DNA of 64,000 nucleotides from Sweltsa coloradensis (lineage: Eukaryota > Arthropoda > Insecta > Plecoptera > Chloroperlidae), in NCBI GenBank assembly GCA_024449915.1, contig JAMZAV010003227.1:62001-126000 (forward strand). The letters run 5' to 3'. Within the stretch, counting starts at the first letter, position 1; each line of letters begins with the position of its first letter. The notes under the pieces are model-generated. The model was not told the DNA's origin. It saw nothing but the letters and a program-made list of their open reading frames with translations, and did no database searches. Both the position numbers and the translations under genes were made by a program. Of this stretch, positions 51,439 to 62,728 are shown one piece after another.

Positions 51439-51526
<88 letters not shown>

Positions 51527-54500
51527 GATGAGCGTAGCGAGCGTAGCGAGCGAAGCGAAGATTCCATTTCACTACACTGGAGAAAAAAATCCGGAATGTT
51601 TTTTTTTCTTTTTTTTTTTTTTTTGTATTTTTGTGTGTTTGTTAACACGATTCCGGCTAAACCGACACTCCGATTGCGATGAAATTTTATGGAGGCCTTC
51701 GAAATCTCTGAACTTAGAACTGCCACGTTTTTGAGCGCAATCGGGAAATTTTTTCTTATAAAAAATGCAATTTTACGATTTTTTTCGATTTTTAAACAAT
51801 TTCTTCGACTTATAACACTTACATGCTTTATCCGATTGTAATGATTTTTTAACAGAACCTTAATTTTATGAATTGAGATATTCGTGTGAAATTTGAACGT
51901 AATCGAAAAATTATTTTTTATTAAAATCAAAATTTTACGGGTTTTTTCTTTTTAAAAACAATTCTTTGACTTACAACATCTACATGGTTTATCCTATTGA
52001 AATGATTTTTTCACAGAACCTTAATTTTATGAATTAATATATTCGTGTTAAATTTGAGCCCAATCGAATTATTATTTCTTTTGAAAATCCAAATTTTACG
52101 ATTTTTTTCTTTTTTTAAAAACCTTTTTTGGCTTTTAACACCTTCACGCTTTATCCAATTGTAATGATTTTTTCACAGAACCTTAATTTAATTAACTTTT
52201 ATATTCGTGTAAAATTTGAGATTAATTGGAATATAACTAACGCGTATCTTAAATTTGACATTTGTTTTTAAATTACATCAAGCTGGCGGTGACCTAACCA
52301 AAGAACATGCAAAGAAACTCGTATGTCCTATGGGCCGAATTATTTATTGTTGTCTTCAATGTTTATTTTTCTTTGGGGGCCATTTTCCCTTCTGTTTCTA
52401 CAGTTCACAAAATATTTACTCCTTCTTGTAACTAATCTTAATTGGTGATAATTTGTTATCAAATTCTAGATTAGTTGAGGTACTGTTATTTGTGTGTTTC
52501 ATGTACATTCGCATGTATTCATTTGGTACGCTATAGGCTGCCTTTACGTTTATTTACGTAATATTTATCTCGTTTTGTGACCGGCTGGTTTGCCAGCTCG
52601 GGTCTGTAGCCTACCCCCGAATCCCCGTCCGTCTGTGGCTGTTTTCGACCTGCACGGACTTTTTTTCCTTCCGTACCCCCTCCATCTGTGGCTGGTTCAA
52701 AACCTGCACGGACCTTTTCCTCCCATATCCCCACTCGTTGTGGCTGGTTCTGACTAGCACAGCCCTTTTTTCCTCCCTTATCCTCCCCGTCTGGGCCCGG
52801 GGTAGAATTGGCCCAGAGCATGGCTCTGCTAATCGAAAAAGGGCGTTTCAAGAGAAAGTCCACCTCGCAAACATCAGCTAGAAAGAGCGGAGTATCTTAC
52901 TCCCGAAACTAGAGGCGAGCTCGGGCAATCGTCGTCGGGGACCTTGTCCCCTTCCCTAGACGACCCCCCGGGGGACGAGGGACAATGACACAACGAACGA
53001 TGACAAAGACGATGACGAACGCGACGTGAGAAACCCCCCTTCCTCCCTTACCCATGGCTGGTTCTGACCAGCATGGGCCCTCCTCCCCCACCCCCCTGAG
53101 ACTAGAGTGGTGCATTGTAACCTAACGGTTGGGCGCCCTTAATTCAAATAATAAAAAAAAAAAAATCCTCCCTTATCCACACCCGCTGTGACTGGTTCTG
53201 ACCAGCACGGACTTTTACAATAAATATGCCGCGTAAGCAGTCAGCGCAGGCCCGACGAGAAAATCATCTCAACTCATGCGAGAGCGTCGAGAGAACGAAA
53301 GCCCTGACAAACGCATTGGTCGCCTTAGAGATGCTGCTACTCTTTATGTTTGAAGCTCGAACTAGAGAAAATGAGGATGCGTATGCTCTGCGATGCGAAC
53401 AAAATCGTCAACGAACGTTAACATCCAGAGCAAATTTCAATCTATTCAACTTGTGCAGAAAGGAGGTCTGCGCAACTGAAAAGAAGTAGAGATCGTTTGC
53501 AGCTCGAACAACTACTGAAACCGAAAGTAGAAAACGGATTTTTTTAGAGAGAAACACACGCACACGGCTTAATGAAACGCTCATACAAACATCAAAACGC
53601 CGGCTATAAGCTTACAACGTGTAACGGAAGCAATTGCTTGTGAAACACCTTCTCAATAAACCCCAACGCCGTGCAATAAGCTTACAGCGTGTAACGGAAA
53701 CAATTACATGTGAAACACCTTCTCAATCAACCCAACGCCGTGCACTAGACCTTCAAAGAAAGACAGATACTATGGCACTTGAAACACATTCTCAAACAAT
53801 CCGACGCCGTGCAATAAGCTTACAACGTGTAACACAAGCAATTGCATGTGAAACACCTTCTCAAACAAACCAGAGAAGGACAAATAGCTTACAACGGATA
53901 ACTCATGTCCGACAACAACAATCTAGAATAAAAAACATTGAGGAAGGGAGACTTCCTCCAGGACCTAATGCCAATGTTAAAGTTACAACCTTCGAGAGAC
54001 ACATGCAGAATGATTTTAATTGGAAAACCTGCAACAATTGTCATAGGAATTTTCCTGGATTAAAATTAAACATTATGCTTAAATGTTATGTCTGTTCAAA
54101 ATCACCATCCTCATTCACCAAAACAAACAACATGGATCCTGGAGTTGTACCAGAAGAATTATCTTCTTTATCAATGATTGAAAGTCTTTTGATTGCTCGC
54201 ATCCATCCTGTTGTATCAGTGTACAGAGTCAAAGGACGGGCAATACGCTTTATAGTGGCAATGTTATTAATTTCCCACAAAATGTCTCTGAATTTCCCAC
54301 AACGTCTGCCTAACTCTATAAACAGTTTATCCTCAATTGTTTTTGTTAGGCGCACTTCTGCACTTTCCCGACAACATTGCAGACTTCAAACGTATGCTCA
54401 ATTCGTCTTCGGCGTGCTTTGTTAGGGTTGAAGTCTCATAATCGTTTTTATAAAGACATTTCAATAGATGAAGCTGCTCTAACAGTTTTCCCAAAGAAAA

Positions 54501-57500
54501 ATGGCAATGTATACGGAGACTTGCAGTACACGACAATTGAGGAAATGATGAAGTCAATGTAGAGAAGGTCTTGAATACACTAACGTTCCTAAAAGTTATG
54601 CCAATAAACCAAAAAGACCGTATTGAGAGTTCTCTTCAACCCGACACTGTTCCATGGCCAACCGTTTCAAATACACCTATTAATGAGTTTACCACTAAAG
54701 GGTTATATCGTGCAAGCCTTCCCCACTCTTTTCCCCTACAGGAGATGGTGACCTCAGAGACACTTCACGTCGGGACACAGATAAAGGCAACACAATACTT
54801 TCAATACCTAATGCAATATCGTGATGGCCGGTTTGCACACGATAATCGATTTCGTTTCTTTGCCCAAAACCCTTATTTTACGTGGAACTCTATAAGTCAG
54901 GGTAAATTTTGGTTAAAAAGGTTGATCTCAATGGAAAGACAGCTGGACAACTAAAAGAAATTCTACAAACAGATCCCAACTTGGCAAACAAAGTAATGTT
55001 TTTGCTTCATCTCTAAGAATTACAAAATCATACTGGTTCAAACGTAGTAGTGAGTTACAAGATATGGTTAAATTTTTTGGGCATTCCAACAGTTTTTTTT
55101 ACATTAAGTGCAGCTGACATGCTTTGGCCAGAACTATACCACATTCTTGCACCAGGAGAAAATTCCAAAAAATGGGATCTCAGGTTGCAACTAATCTCCG
55201 TCGGAAATTACTTTGTGAAAATCCATTAATTGTTTCGTGGTTTTTTCCAAGAACGAGCATCTTTCTACATCAACAAAGTTTTTGGGTCCGTTTTTAATGT
55301 TACTGACTCTTGGTTTCGGTACGAATGGCAACACCGTGGAAGTAGTCATGTTCACGGCTTACTGTGGCTGAAAGACGCGCCAGATGTACAAGTATTGACC
55401 TCACGAACCACGAAAAATTTACCTACCACCATAAACTACTACGACAATCTCGTTTCTACTTTTAAATTTCCTGGTGTAAATGAGCCCACCCGCCTTTTGT
55501 ACATCCATGCCAGATCGGATTCAGTGAGGTGGTCGACAAAGATGCTGATCTAATTATCTTTTAAACAAAGTACAACGACATACCCGTTGCAGCGAAGGCT
55601 ATTGTTTGCGTCGCAAGAAGAACTCGACAGTTCTCAAATGTCGTTTTCTTTTTCCCATTTCCCCTTGCGAAAAACGAATCTGTCAACGGACGAAAAAGAT
55701 GAAATGGTGTTAAAACTGAACGTAACGACCCTCTATTAAATCGCTACAACAAATTCATTATTCAATCATGGAGAGCGAACATGGACATCCAACCCGTCAT
55801 GTCAAAGAATGCAGTTCTAAACTACATTGCAAAGTATGCAAAAAAAAGTGAACCACAATCAAAATCATTTAATGACCATTAAAAAAACATCCTCACAACT
55901 ACAGTCAAAGATACAGACCCAGCTAAACTTGCCTTTAAAAAATTTGATAATACAATCTCTTGCCGAGCGTTGATATTTCAGCACAAGAATGCTCCCATCT
56001 TTTGATGGGATATCCGCTTTACCATTCAAGTCGCGCTTTCGATTCTCTGAATGTTGGAAGTGATCAATGGGTGCCTCTTGCAGACGTGAATGAACATGAA
56101 GACAGCACCAACAAAAAATATATCTGACATATATCCAAATCGTTCCTCACCAATGCAAAACCTCTGTTTTCTTGTTTTTGCTACCAAGTATTACTGGAAG
56201 GGTCACTGGGTGTGTCGCAAAACTCCTGCTGTTGTTAGGGTTTTTCCCCAAACTATCTCTTGGGACCAGACCACGAAAGGAACGAATCCTATTACCATAA
56301 AACAAGTTTTGTTGAAAGTCCTTGGACCAGTGAGATAAAAACTCAACCCAACTGAACAGTCATGGGAAACAGTTTTCCGAGACTCCGGGCTGGTTGCAAA
56401 AAGAAGATGTGGCCAATGAAATTGAACCGAAGGGGATGAAGATTTGGGAGGATGAAGATCCAGAAAGGGAACAAGAAGAGTGGATGGTCTTGGCGGGCAT
56501 GGGCCCCAATGATCAGGCTGTTCAAGTCGATATTGGTTAAGAGAATTTGACACCCTCATTTCCTTGGACAGAATCCTTTAAAAAAAAACTATCCTTCCAT
56601 TGAATCTGTTTCAAACTTTTTACCGGATATAAACAAATTGAAATGGAACTCGATGACGAAATACCCAATGAAATAAATATAGTACTGAACAGCAGGTGGG
56701 TGCTTGACATTCTTTAAAAACCAAAAAAACCCTTTATACAGTCAGAAACAGACCATAACAAAGTTCAAAGGACTAATTGTCAAGGTACCGCTGGTACAGG
56801 TAAAAGCACTTTAATTAAAGCTATGACAACTATGCTGCTTTGAAGCTTTAGGTAACGACAGTTACATGCTGTTAGCACCCACTGGCGTAGCTGCCTTAAC
56901 ATAAATGCTTCGACGATCCCATTCTCCCCTTTCACTTTGGTACTAACGCTAAAAAATTTACAAATCTTTCGGGGAAAAGCGAACGTGAGTTCCAAATCAA
57001 AGGGAAATCAGTAAAATTTTAATCATTGACGAATACTCTTTTGCTGGCTGCACACTCATGGCGATGATCGATAAGCGTACACGCCAAGCTAAGCCAGGTC
57101 AAGCCGTTTTATCCATTCGGAAACTTGTTTGTTTATCTGTTTGGTGACATTCGTCAACTGCCTCCTGTATGTGATCGGCCCCTATATTCTGACAAGATAT
57201 GCAATTATGGGTTAAAAAAACGACGGAATGCTGGCGTACCGTTCTTTTAGCCACGGGCACACTCTATCTGTAGTACAGCGTCAGGCTGGAGACAGTCCAG
57301 CCCAGATTCGCTTCAGAGACCTACTCAGCCCGACTGAGCAATGGCTGCTCCAACCAAGATGACTGGGATTTGCTATCGACACGGTTTCAAACATCATTAA
57401 GCATGGACGATCAACAAAGTTTTTAAAATCTCTATATTTAGCACCTACCCAAAGGGTATAGTAAATAGTCACAACATTGAAACAAATAAACAAATCTTGG

Positions 57501-59137
57501 TCACCCAGTAGCAAAAATAAACGCTATACATAATTGCAAACAAGCTGCTCAGGGGACAGAGGATTCAGCTCAAGGTCTTCAACCAACGATTTATCTCTCT
57601 CGTGGGAGTCGTGTTTTGCTACGATCCAACCTTTGGACAAAACACGGACTTGGGCAATGGATCAACTGGACTGTAAAAGACATCATATATGCTCCTCACA
57701 CAAAGCCACCAAAAACGACCAACCTTTGTGCATCTTGGTTACATTCGATAATTAACTGGCCCATCTTATCACGAACCAAAAATGATTCCGATATGTCCTG
57801 TAACAAGGGCATGGACAGAGAAAGAAAGAAACTGCACTCGCATTCAATTCCCCTCCAATTAGCATGGGCAGTCACCATTCACCCAAAAATCAAGGGATGA
57901 CGCTTAACCCCTGTTACAATAAACCTTGGAACGAAAGAGTTTGCTACTGGATGAGCTTTGTTTGGGCTCTCTCGTGTCGTAAGCTAGAAGACATAATGAT
58001 CAATCCAGCATTTCCCTACGATAGAATTGGAAAAAATTCATCAATTAAAGAGTTTACAATGCGTAATTTGGAAGAGAAACGCTATGCCACAATGGCTCTA
58101 TCTAACATTCCACCCTTGTTATAATTATGTATTAAATTCACAATGAAAATAACTATAATGACCCTTGACTCGGCTGTGATAAGCCTAGGATCAAAGCGTT
58201 TACAATTGGAATTAGCTTTGTGGTATCTCTCGGATAAGGAAGTTCATATGATGAAGAATTTACGGCTACGGTCAATTGAAGAGGCAAGACATTCTTCTAT
58301 GTTTCTTCCGTTCGCTCTATTTGTTATAGACAGAAACTATAACAAAATGATGTCTTCGTGGTAAAGTGTAGTGCCTAATGGGGATCATCCACGTTAAAAA
58401 ATGGTAATAACGCGTCTAACCGATACCTCCATTTAAAAACAAAATTTTAATAAGGTGATGTGGAAATTCGGTATTTTATCAATTCAATTACAGTCTATAA
58501 CTACTTGTTCGACGATAATAAAAAATTTAAAAATAAAATTAACATTTTCAAAAACCCTAATAGACAGTTTTTCAATTAAAGCAATATTTATTAACTTTAT
58601 ATAAAACAGGGGGCGCGGCAATATGATCTACCCAGTTGACGCGCCCCTAATCCTCATGTCGTTGTAAAAATTAAAATAATATCGCCAAGCGTGTTCGCAG
58701 GCAATTAGCAATGCGAAAATAAAATCAATTTAAATATCATCTACATAAAAACATGGCATCTCAATGCACCAATTACGCTCATCCATCAACGCGGCGGGGC
58801 TTAAGCGTTTTCCTAGTAAAATAATAAATCCCAATAATTTTTCTGTTGATTGCTAAATTCATAACTAGTTAGCCTAAATGAAATATATTTTTTGAGTTTA
58901 GAGGTTAAATACCCCTTTAAGAAAGTTTGTAGTGATTGCATTTTGAATTGATGTTAAACAATGTTTTCAGGTTCGCCCTTGCCATCTTTCATGCCGTGGT
59001 TGGCGGGGAACCCTCTAAACAGGGCCACATGGGGTTGTGTGAAATACTACGATGATCCTACCCGGCCAGTCGGCCTCATTGAGTACGAGTGTAATACACA
59101 TGACTCAAATGGAGCTGTTTGTGAAATGTCACAGTAA
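40162..59137 (+). CDS. Gene D: sushi-like/mucin/C-type-lectin-like protein, frameshifted in exon 2
   Basis: Six exons: 40162-40209, 41558-41657, 42123-42363, 43926-44630, 48638-48859 and 58971-59137. Layout, phases and domains match gene C: signal peptide MMRFAAICVVITLTLM, linker, six-cysteine sushi-like domain, 235-residue mucin stretch, lectin-like domain. Exon 2 is 100 bases, where genes A, C and E have 99. The extra base, in the run cttcctggaaaatg, puts the predicted reading frame into a stop within 13 codons. Everything downstream is intact and looks under constraint, so this may be an assembly error or a very recent inactivation. Intron 4 carries a LINE and a hairpin; intron 5 (10.1 kb) carries a Helitron. 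Confidence 0.75.
40269..40485. repeat. Inverted repeat in gene D intron 1
   Basis: ctgctcttaggtgggaaaat (about 40301) faces attttcccacctaagagcag (about 40434). Arms are about 57 bases, separated by a TAAA-rich spacer of about 105 bases. Probably a small MITE. Confidence 0.6.
41558..41657 (+). CDS. Gene D exon 2 (linker, one extra base)
   Basis: Acceptor attacag, donor CAG|GTAATG. From the middle onward one frame reads ENVFGMESNRFG and KPVKASAQ, in line with genes C and E. The first four codons (NILP) fit only the other frame. The shift falls at the ctggaaaat run. Confidence 0.72.
42123..42363 (+). CDS. Gene D exon 3 (six-cysteine sushi-like domain)
   Basis: 241 bases, phase 0-1. It encodes AFGCPGLEIGEVNITC, GIDCSSKVP, FVSCPNGSAIVEDYSIITC and KFPGQWDNEVFTCD. 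All six cysteines and the NITC sequon match gene C. Confidence 0.83.
43252..43880 (+). mobile_element. MITE family M1, full-length copy
   Basis: Runs from aggggctattacaccgaaaa to gtgaatacccctttaa, roughly mirror ends. Copies are at 21280-21890 (inverted) and 50202-58922 (split). It ends 45 bases upstream of gene D exon 4. Confidence 0.65.
43926..44630 (+). CDS. Gene D exon 4 (mucin-like)
   Basis: 705 bases, symmetric phase 1-1. It starts VVVTEPTTTTTNATTKPTT and has KPTTKPTTKPTTKRQNTTSA, as in gene C. Long Thr/Ala runs follow, ending RTPPSG at G|GTAAAAG. It is 48 codons shorter than the gene C exon. Confidence 0.83.
44930..45065 (-). repeat. S2-type 3' end following a LINE relic
   Basis: The minus strand reads TATCGATCTTTGGTTGGTTA, GCGTCGGGGCC, CCCACTGAAAATCAGTT and the stem-loop, exactly like the 3' part of S2 SINEs. 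It lies directly downstream of, and on the same strand as, the 2A-bearing LINE relic. Confidence 0.65.
45066..47690 (-). mobile_element. CR1/L2-like LINE with N-terminal 2A-like peptide, degraded
   Basis: The minus strand, from 47672, encodes a 163-residue open frame that ends in LSGDIELNPGPP (2A-like at 47244-47270). A Cys-rich PHD-like finger follows (CGVC, CSKC, C, CWKC), reached by a one-base shift in an A run near 47200. Endonuclease remnants come next (VLSFNARSLNNANRP, about 46985). RT motifs NNQQHGFLPKRSCVTML and VISLDGSKAFNSVPH appear at about 45300-45130. The remaining RT is deleted. In such LINEs the 2A causes ribosome skipping between the leader and the enzyme. It lies in gene D intron 4. 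Confidence 0.75.
46610..46850. repeat. Short noisy tandem repeat inside the LINE
   Basis: Four units of about 55-60 bases share ggcaataagcactccacc and gagactttctgtcttt. They differ mainly by small gaps and short extra pieces. The block lies in the endonuclease region of the LINE relic. Confidence 0.7.
48167..48577. repeat. Long inverted repeat just upstream of gene D exon 5
   Basis: The left arm (48167-48339) and right arm (48409-48577) are reverse complements at about 90 percent, for example cacatttgcgcattcttaat against attaagaatgcgcaaatgtg. The loop is about 70 bases. The arms end about 60 bases before the exon. In pre-mRNA this would form a strong hairpin next to the acceptor. Non-coding; likely a foldback element. 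Confidence 0.8.
48638..48859 (+). CDS. Gene D exon 5 (first part of lectin-like domain)
   Basis: 222 bases, phase 1-1. It encodes YKWLSWNNMTWNIGENAC, NHLVIVNDAAELAHIRQNI, FFVGITDLAANSVF. Matches gene C exon 5 residue for residue over most of its length. Confidence 0.84.
49345..49700 (+). repeat. SINE family S2, diverged copy
   Basis: Has a decayed head (cgggttcaattcccgct), ggtaactttgaagtcgtcct in the body and ctacagggttggcttggtct with tccactgaaaatcaga at the end. The open frame across it is not a gene. Confidence 0.6.
50202..50650 (+). mobile_element. MITE family M1, left half of a split copy
   Basis: Starts ttaaaggggctattaagtca and follows the 43252 copy up to ggatcaaaatccaataata, where the Helitron composite begins. 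The right half resumes at 58818. Confidence 0.72.
51331..51364. repeat. A-run
   Basis: 34 consecutive A residues inside the left non-autonomous copy. A similar A-rich tract sits at 16526-16556 in the 15987 copy, and T-rich at 51599-51624 in the inverted copy, so it is an inherited part of the family. Confidence 0.8.
51438..51525. repeat. (TAA)n array between inverted Helitron-type copies
   Basis: About 88 bases of near-perfect AAT repeats between cgctcatcca and tggatgagcg, the outer ends of two inverted element copies. Confidence 0.9.
52610..52800. repeat. Minisatellite, about 55-60 bp unit
   Basis: Four imperfect units share ctgtggctg, a gacc/gaac, then tgcacgga and a T/C-rich stretch. Two more partial units are at 53045 and 53170 (ctggttctgaccagca). 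It lies in the 5' non-coding part of the Helitron. Confidence 0.6.
52903..53150. mobile_element. Foldback MITE copy, inverted
   Basis: Contains gaaactagaggcgagctcgg, gaacgatgacaaagacgatg and aacctaacggttgggcgccc, the reverse complement of the 39507 copy. It is nested in the Helitron leader. Confidence 0.55.
53226..58124 (+). pseudogene. Helitron Rep/helicase gene, decayed
   Basis: Pieces of one protein, in order, across many frameshifts. 53634-53930 holds about five degenerate 24-codon repeats with RAISLQRVT...CETPSQ. 54120-54360 holds NNMDPGVVPEEL...SLLIARIHPVVSVYR, the conserved Helitron N-terminal region. 55230-55400 holds the HUH site (HRGSSHVHGLLWL, HVH at 55347-55355). 55815-55850 holds the two-tyrosine motif NYIAKYAKK. 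56784-56810 holds a PIF1-type Walker A (GTAGTGKST), followed by LLAPTGVAAL and IIDEYSF. 57143-57169 holds GDIRQLPPV. 57850-58050 holds the last helicase motif (LQLAWAVTIH...GMTL). It would nick DNA and drive rolling-circle transposition, but more than ten breaks make it inactive. Confidence 0.85.
58818..58922 (+). mobile_element. MITE family M1, right half of the split copy
   Basis: Resumes with aatcccaataatttttctgt and ends ttaaatacccctttaa, as the 43252 copy does. It ends 48 bases upstream of gene D exon 6. Confidence 0.72.
58971..59137 (+). CDS. Gene D exon 6 (last part of lectin-like domain)
   Basis: 167 bases, after ttttcag in phase 1, to TAA. It encodes PSFMPWLAGNP, GCVKYYDDPTRPVGLIEYEC and GAVCEMSQ. 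Same cysteines and same lack of EPN/QPD and WND as gene C. Confidence 0.84.
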
Positions 59138-60239
59138 ATGTATTTAAAAATTACAATTAATGGTTTGAAATAACCTCGTTTCAACACTGTTGTCACTGTA
59201 TGTGTAGGTGTATTTTAATTCACACACATTAAAAAGAAAAAACAATAATACTGAATTGTTCCGTTTATTCGTTGGTGATTTATATACTATGCTAAACCAT
59301 AATAAAATTATAATTCCATTTTAATTCCTTATTATTAATAATTAACGTTGGTGTGTATGGAAGGATAAATCTAAAGCCAAGTAAAGAGGGAAACGCAACA
59401 TAGCCTACTACAACCCAACGCAATAAATACACAGATTGTAACGATTTATTTGAAGCTTTCTCGGTTAAACATATTCATAACAGTCAGGGGACAATGTGGT
59501 GGTTGCTGTTTGAAGATAAATTCAATTAAAACTCGGTCTGACTGTGAAAGTAGTCATGACAAAGTTGTCATTAACGAGTTGTCTACAGACGGAATGAAAT
59601 TTTTCAGTTTCTAAAATTTCGTACAACGTCGTAAATTTATATAATTTAAATGCTTATCTTTTTAAAATAACTTCTAAATAAACTCCAAATTAATGTATCA
59701 TGAATGTCATCAACAAGCAATGTTCGTGTCAGACGCAATGACGTCTTATCTTTAAAAAGTCTCGTTGTAGAAACCCTTAACTCTTAACTAACTACTTTAT
59801 AAAGATTTCAAACCATTAAAACAAGATTTAAAAATGCGAAATATTTTAAACGACTCAATATCAAGAATATACCCCAAGTTGGAAAAGAAAAAGACTGGCG
59901 CCTGTTTCCACGAGAATGTTAAATTAATGTGCAAAGATGAGATGAGTCGATAAATGTAGCTCCAGCGTTTGATTCGGGTGGTCCAACTAATCCCGCCGCT
60001 ATAGGCAATCCTGACTGACGGTGCGTCGAAGGGATCGAGTCTTTAAAAAAGTTTATTATTAGATAGTATTTAAAAGGAATGCTTAAAGATTCTACAAATT
60101 CTAAATATGATTTAAATGGAAACTGAAAGTGTTGAAATTTTAATCCCAAAATGCTATTTCAACTCAAAATTTTTCGCTTCTTAATTAATGAATGTGTGAG
60201 TCTACTGTAGTAAGCTACATGCCACAACCAATTCCAGTT

Positions 60240-60480
60240 TCCGTAGTTCATACATCTTCAGAAGTTGTGTTGTCACGATTCGAGAATCCCACATTAATAA
60301 GATAATGTAAACTTTTGGTGGAGGTGCCGGGTCTCATTAAAATTTTGAAAATTTGTCATTTTGTCCGTTGTTTTTTTTATCACATCTAAATGAAAATTAT
60401 TAAATTATTGTGTTATACTTTGCATTAAAATTAATTTCATAATCGCACTAGTATATTAATTGTTAAGTTAATTTATTTAT
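60240..60480. repeat. Duplicated spacer block, copy 1
   Basis: Shares tcagaagttgtgttgtcacg and ggtggaggtgccgggtc with 61318-61540, at the same spacing. The latter motif also occurs at 27379. Confidence 0.5.
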
Positions 60481-61317
60481 ACACAATACAGACGTTCGAT
60501 TTTTTTTAAATTCGTGCCAACAATGTAGGAGGTAAGTGAGATAGGTGGGAAATGACATGTGTACACCTATTTAGTCTTTCTTTTAGATTGTTTTGTATTT
60601 GTAGATTTTCTGGTTCGGGTGTCTTCAGTAAAAACGTTTTAAAGTCTTCACTTTCACGAAACATTTCAAGTAGAAGTATTTATTTATCATTTGCAAACGA
60701 CTCTTACACTGAGTGCACTGTTTCTAGCACTCAAAACTTAAATATTATGCTGATGCGTACATATTTTCGTCTCTAGCTATAAAGGCTAAAGAAACTCCAT
60801 TAAGTGCTAGTTAAACAAAACAAATAAGGTTTGCTCATTGCTTTGAAGATTACATTACCCATTGTATTCTTACATTTTTCTATGGAATATCTTTATTTTT
60901 AAATTTATTTAAATTTATATCATGTACGTCCAATAACATTCAAAGTTTGTTTTACCCACGTTTATTGTCATGGTCGATACGTATTTCTAAGAATCATTCA
61001 TACAATAAGTTAATTGCTTTATTGTTTAACACTTTTATTTTTATTTTTAATTTTGTTATTCTGTGTCGCAACTCGCAAGGTAACAGCTTTGGCAGCAGAG
61101 ACCTAATACAGTTTTAATATTATTAATCACCATAAGAGTTATTTACGGGAAGGTTACATAATGCTATAAAATGTTATTGGCTATAAATAGAACCTTAAAA
61201 AATATATTTTACAATCTCAAAATATTATTTTCACACATTTCATATTACCAGCGTAAAACGTTGTCATTCGTAAGGCAAACAAATGTGTATGACCATTAAC
61301 AATATCACTTTCTGTGA

Positions 61318-61540
61318 TTCATACAATTCAGAAGTTGTGTTGTCACGATATGTCGAAAATCTAACGTAAATGACAAAATTCGAATATTTGGTGGAGGTGC
61401 CGGGTCCCGGTATAATTATGAAAAATGTTTATTTTGGCACTAAAGTGCACTTAATTGTTATGTTTAACTTTGTTTTTTCATTCATTTCATGATTGCACTA
61501 TTTTGATTATTGTAATAAGTACAACAACTGCAGTTTTGGA
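61318..61540. repeat. Duplicated spacer block, copy 2
   Basis: Partner of 60240-60480. No coding sequence. Confidence 0.5.
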
Positions 61541-62154
61541 CATTTTGTCTATAACTTTACTATTGATTGACAGTTTCGTTTTGCTATTGCTAACATCCAA
61601 ATATATTATTTTGCTTCACTAACTACGCTCATTTATTTCATCTTATTAGTTGACCTTCAGTGGCAAGGGCAGATTTCATCAAATCTGGTGTTTTGGGCTT
61701 CGGAAGTCATCGAAATAAATAAAAAATAAAAAAATCGTATTTAGAGTCGACCCACTCAGTCATAGAACTGATTTTCAGTGAGGGACATTAAAAATTATCA
61801 TTGTAACGTATTAAATATTTTATTGTCTAACATCCTCAATATTTTCAAGGGCAGGAAATAACGTTTTTCAATATTAATAATAGTTACATATCATTTGATT
61901 GCTTGATTCTCTCTAACACGCAATATATCCGTTCCAAACGAAATCTTTTACTGAATGATACGTTTTGTAATCAATACCTTTCGTTTCCGAGGGCAGCATC
62001 CGTTTAAAAATTTTAACTGCTCGATGCCTCTGTAGATAATATGTATATCCGGGCCCTGATATGTAACTTTTTATAGCGATACGCAGCTTTTAAAGAGCGA
62101 GAAAATTGATGCGTTGTGTTAGTATTTAATATCTTCTAAGTTCACGACGTCATC

Positions 62155-62728
62155 ATGTGGCTCTCTGCTAGTTGTTTGCTGTTCAACTTCATCCTTATGG
62201 TAAGTTAATAAATCTTAATGTGCTATTTGTAATAAATAAATAAATAATGACATATTACACATTTATCTTTCACATTTTCATGGTATATACACTGTATGTA
62301 ACTCATATTTACGCTTTGAAGCAACTTTTAAGGGATTTCATAATGTCCTACCATACTTTTCCCTTATTTTTTAAAACTATTTTAAAAGTGATAACGTTTT
62401 AGTTTAGTCTAGTTTTAAAATGATTGAATTGTATCTTTTTCTTTTTTTTACACATTCTTATAAAATGTTGCTATATTTTTTAAAAAAATCAGAAAAAAAT
62501 AAAATACGTATATAATTGTAATTTTTTTAGAGCTTCATATTATAATATGTAGGAGTCTGTTTAATAAGAATTCACGAACAGCGAAAGAAAATATCCTATT
62601 ATTGACATTTTTCTGGTTACGTTTTGCAGGATGCAGTGCCGGACAATGTTCTCGGAGTGGGGATGAATCGTTTAGGCAGCGCCCTTAACCCACACTTGGA
62701 ATCTAAACCAGTTAAAACGTATGTTCAG
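62155..62728 (+). CDS. Gene E: first two exons of another sushi-like/mucin/lectin gene (partial)
   Basis: Exon 1 (62155-62199) encodes MWLSASCLLFNFILM and ends at ATG|GTAAGT. Exon 2 (62630-62728, 99 bases) encodes DAVPDNVLGVGMNRLG and ends KPVKTYVQ at CAG|GTAAGG. Both agree in length and phase with gene C. The sushi-like, mucin and lectin exons should lie right of the window. Intron 2 already contains an S2 SINE. Confidence 0.75.

Larger units (their letters stand above)
50651..58817 (+). mobile_element. Helitron composite with inverted CTAG termini
   Basis: Bounded by ACTAGGAAAACGCTAAAGTC on the left and GCTTAAGCGTTTTCCTAGT on the right, mirror images for about 40 bases. The right end has a Helitron-like 3' terminus: stem AACGC...GCGTT, then TTCCTAG, then T. 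The left part (50651-51437) is one non-autonomous copy. The right part (51526-58817) is an oppositely oriented copy of the same ends that carries the Helitron genes. A TAA array joins them. The whole block lies inside MITE M1 in gene D intron 5. Confidence 0.72.
59138..62154. other. Spacer between gene D and gene E
   Basis: 3 kb of AT-rich DNA with no supported gene. Two related blocks (about 60240-60480 and 61318-61540) share cagaagttgtgttgtcacga and ggtggaggtgccgggtc. An inverted S2 3' fragment lies at 61735-61800 (cccactcagtcatagaactg). The last 250 bases resemble the region upstream of gene C and probably hold the gene E promoter. Confidence 0.5.

Noticed and set aside
50651..58817. Cut-and-paste DNA transposon, judged from its inverted ends
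   Set aside because: The coding remains are Rep (HUH, two Tyr) and PIF1 helicase, and the right end has the CTAG/hairpin layout. A Helitron explains this better; the mirrored left end is from a second copy.
59919..60149. 76-codon minus-strand open frame with GLPIAAGLVGPPESNAGATF
   Set aside because: The sequence looks repeat-like, but no element or domain could be assigned and there is no gene context.
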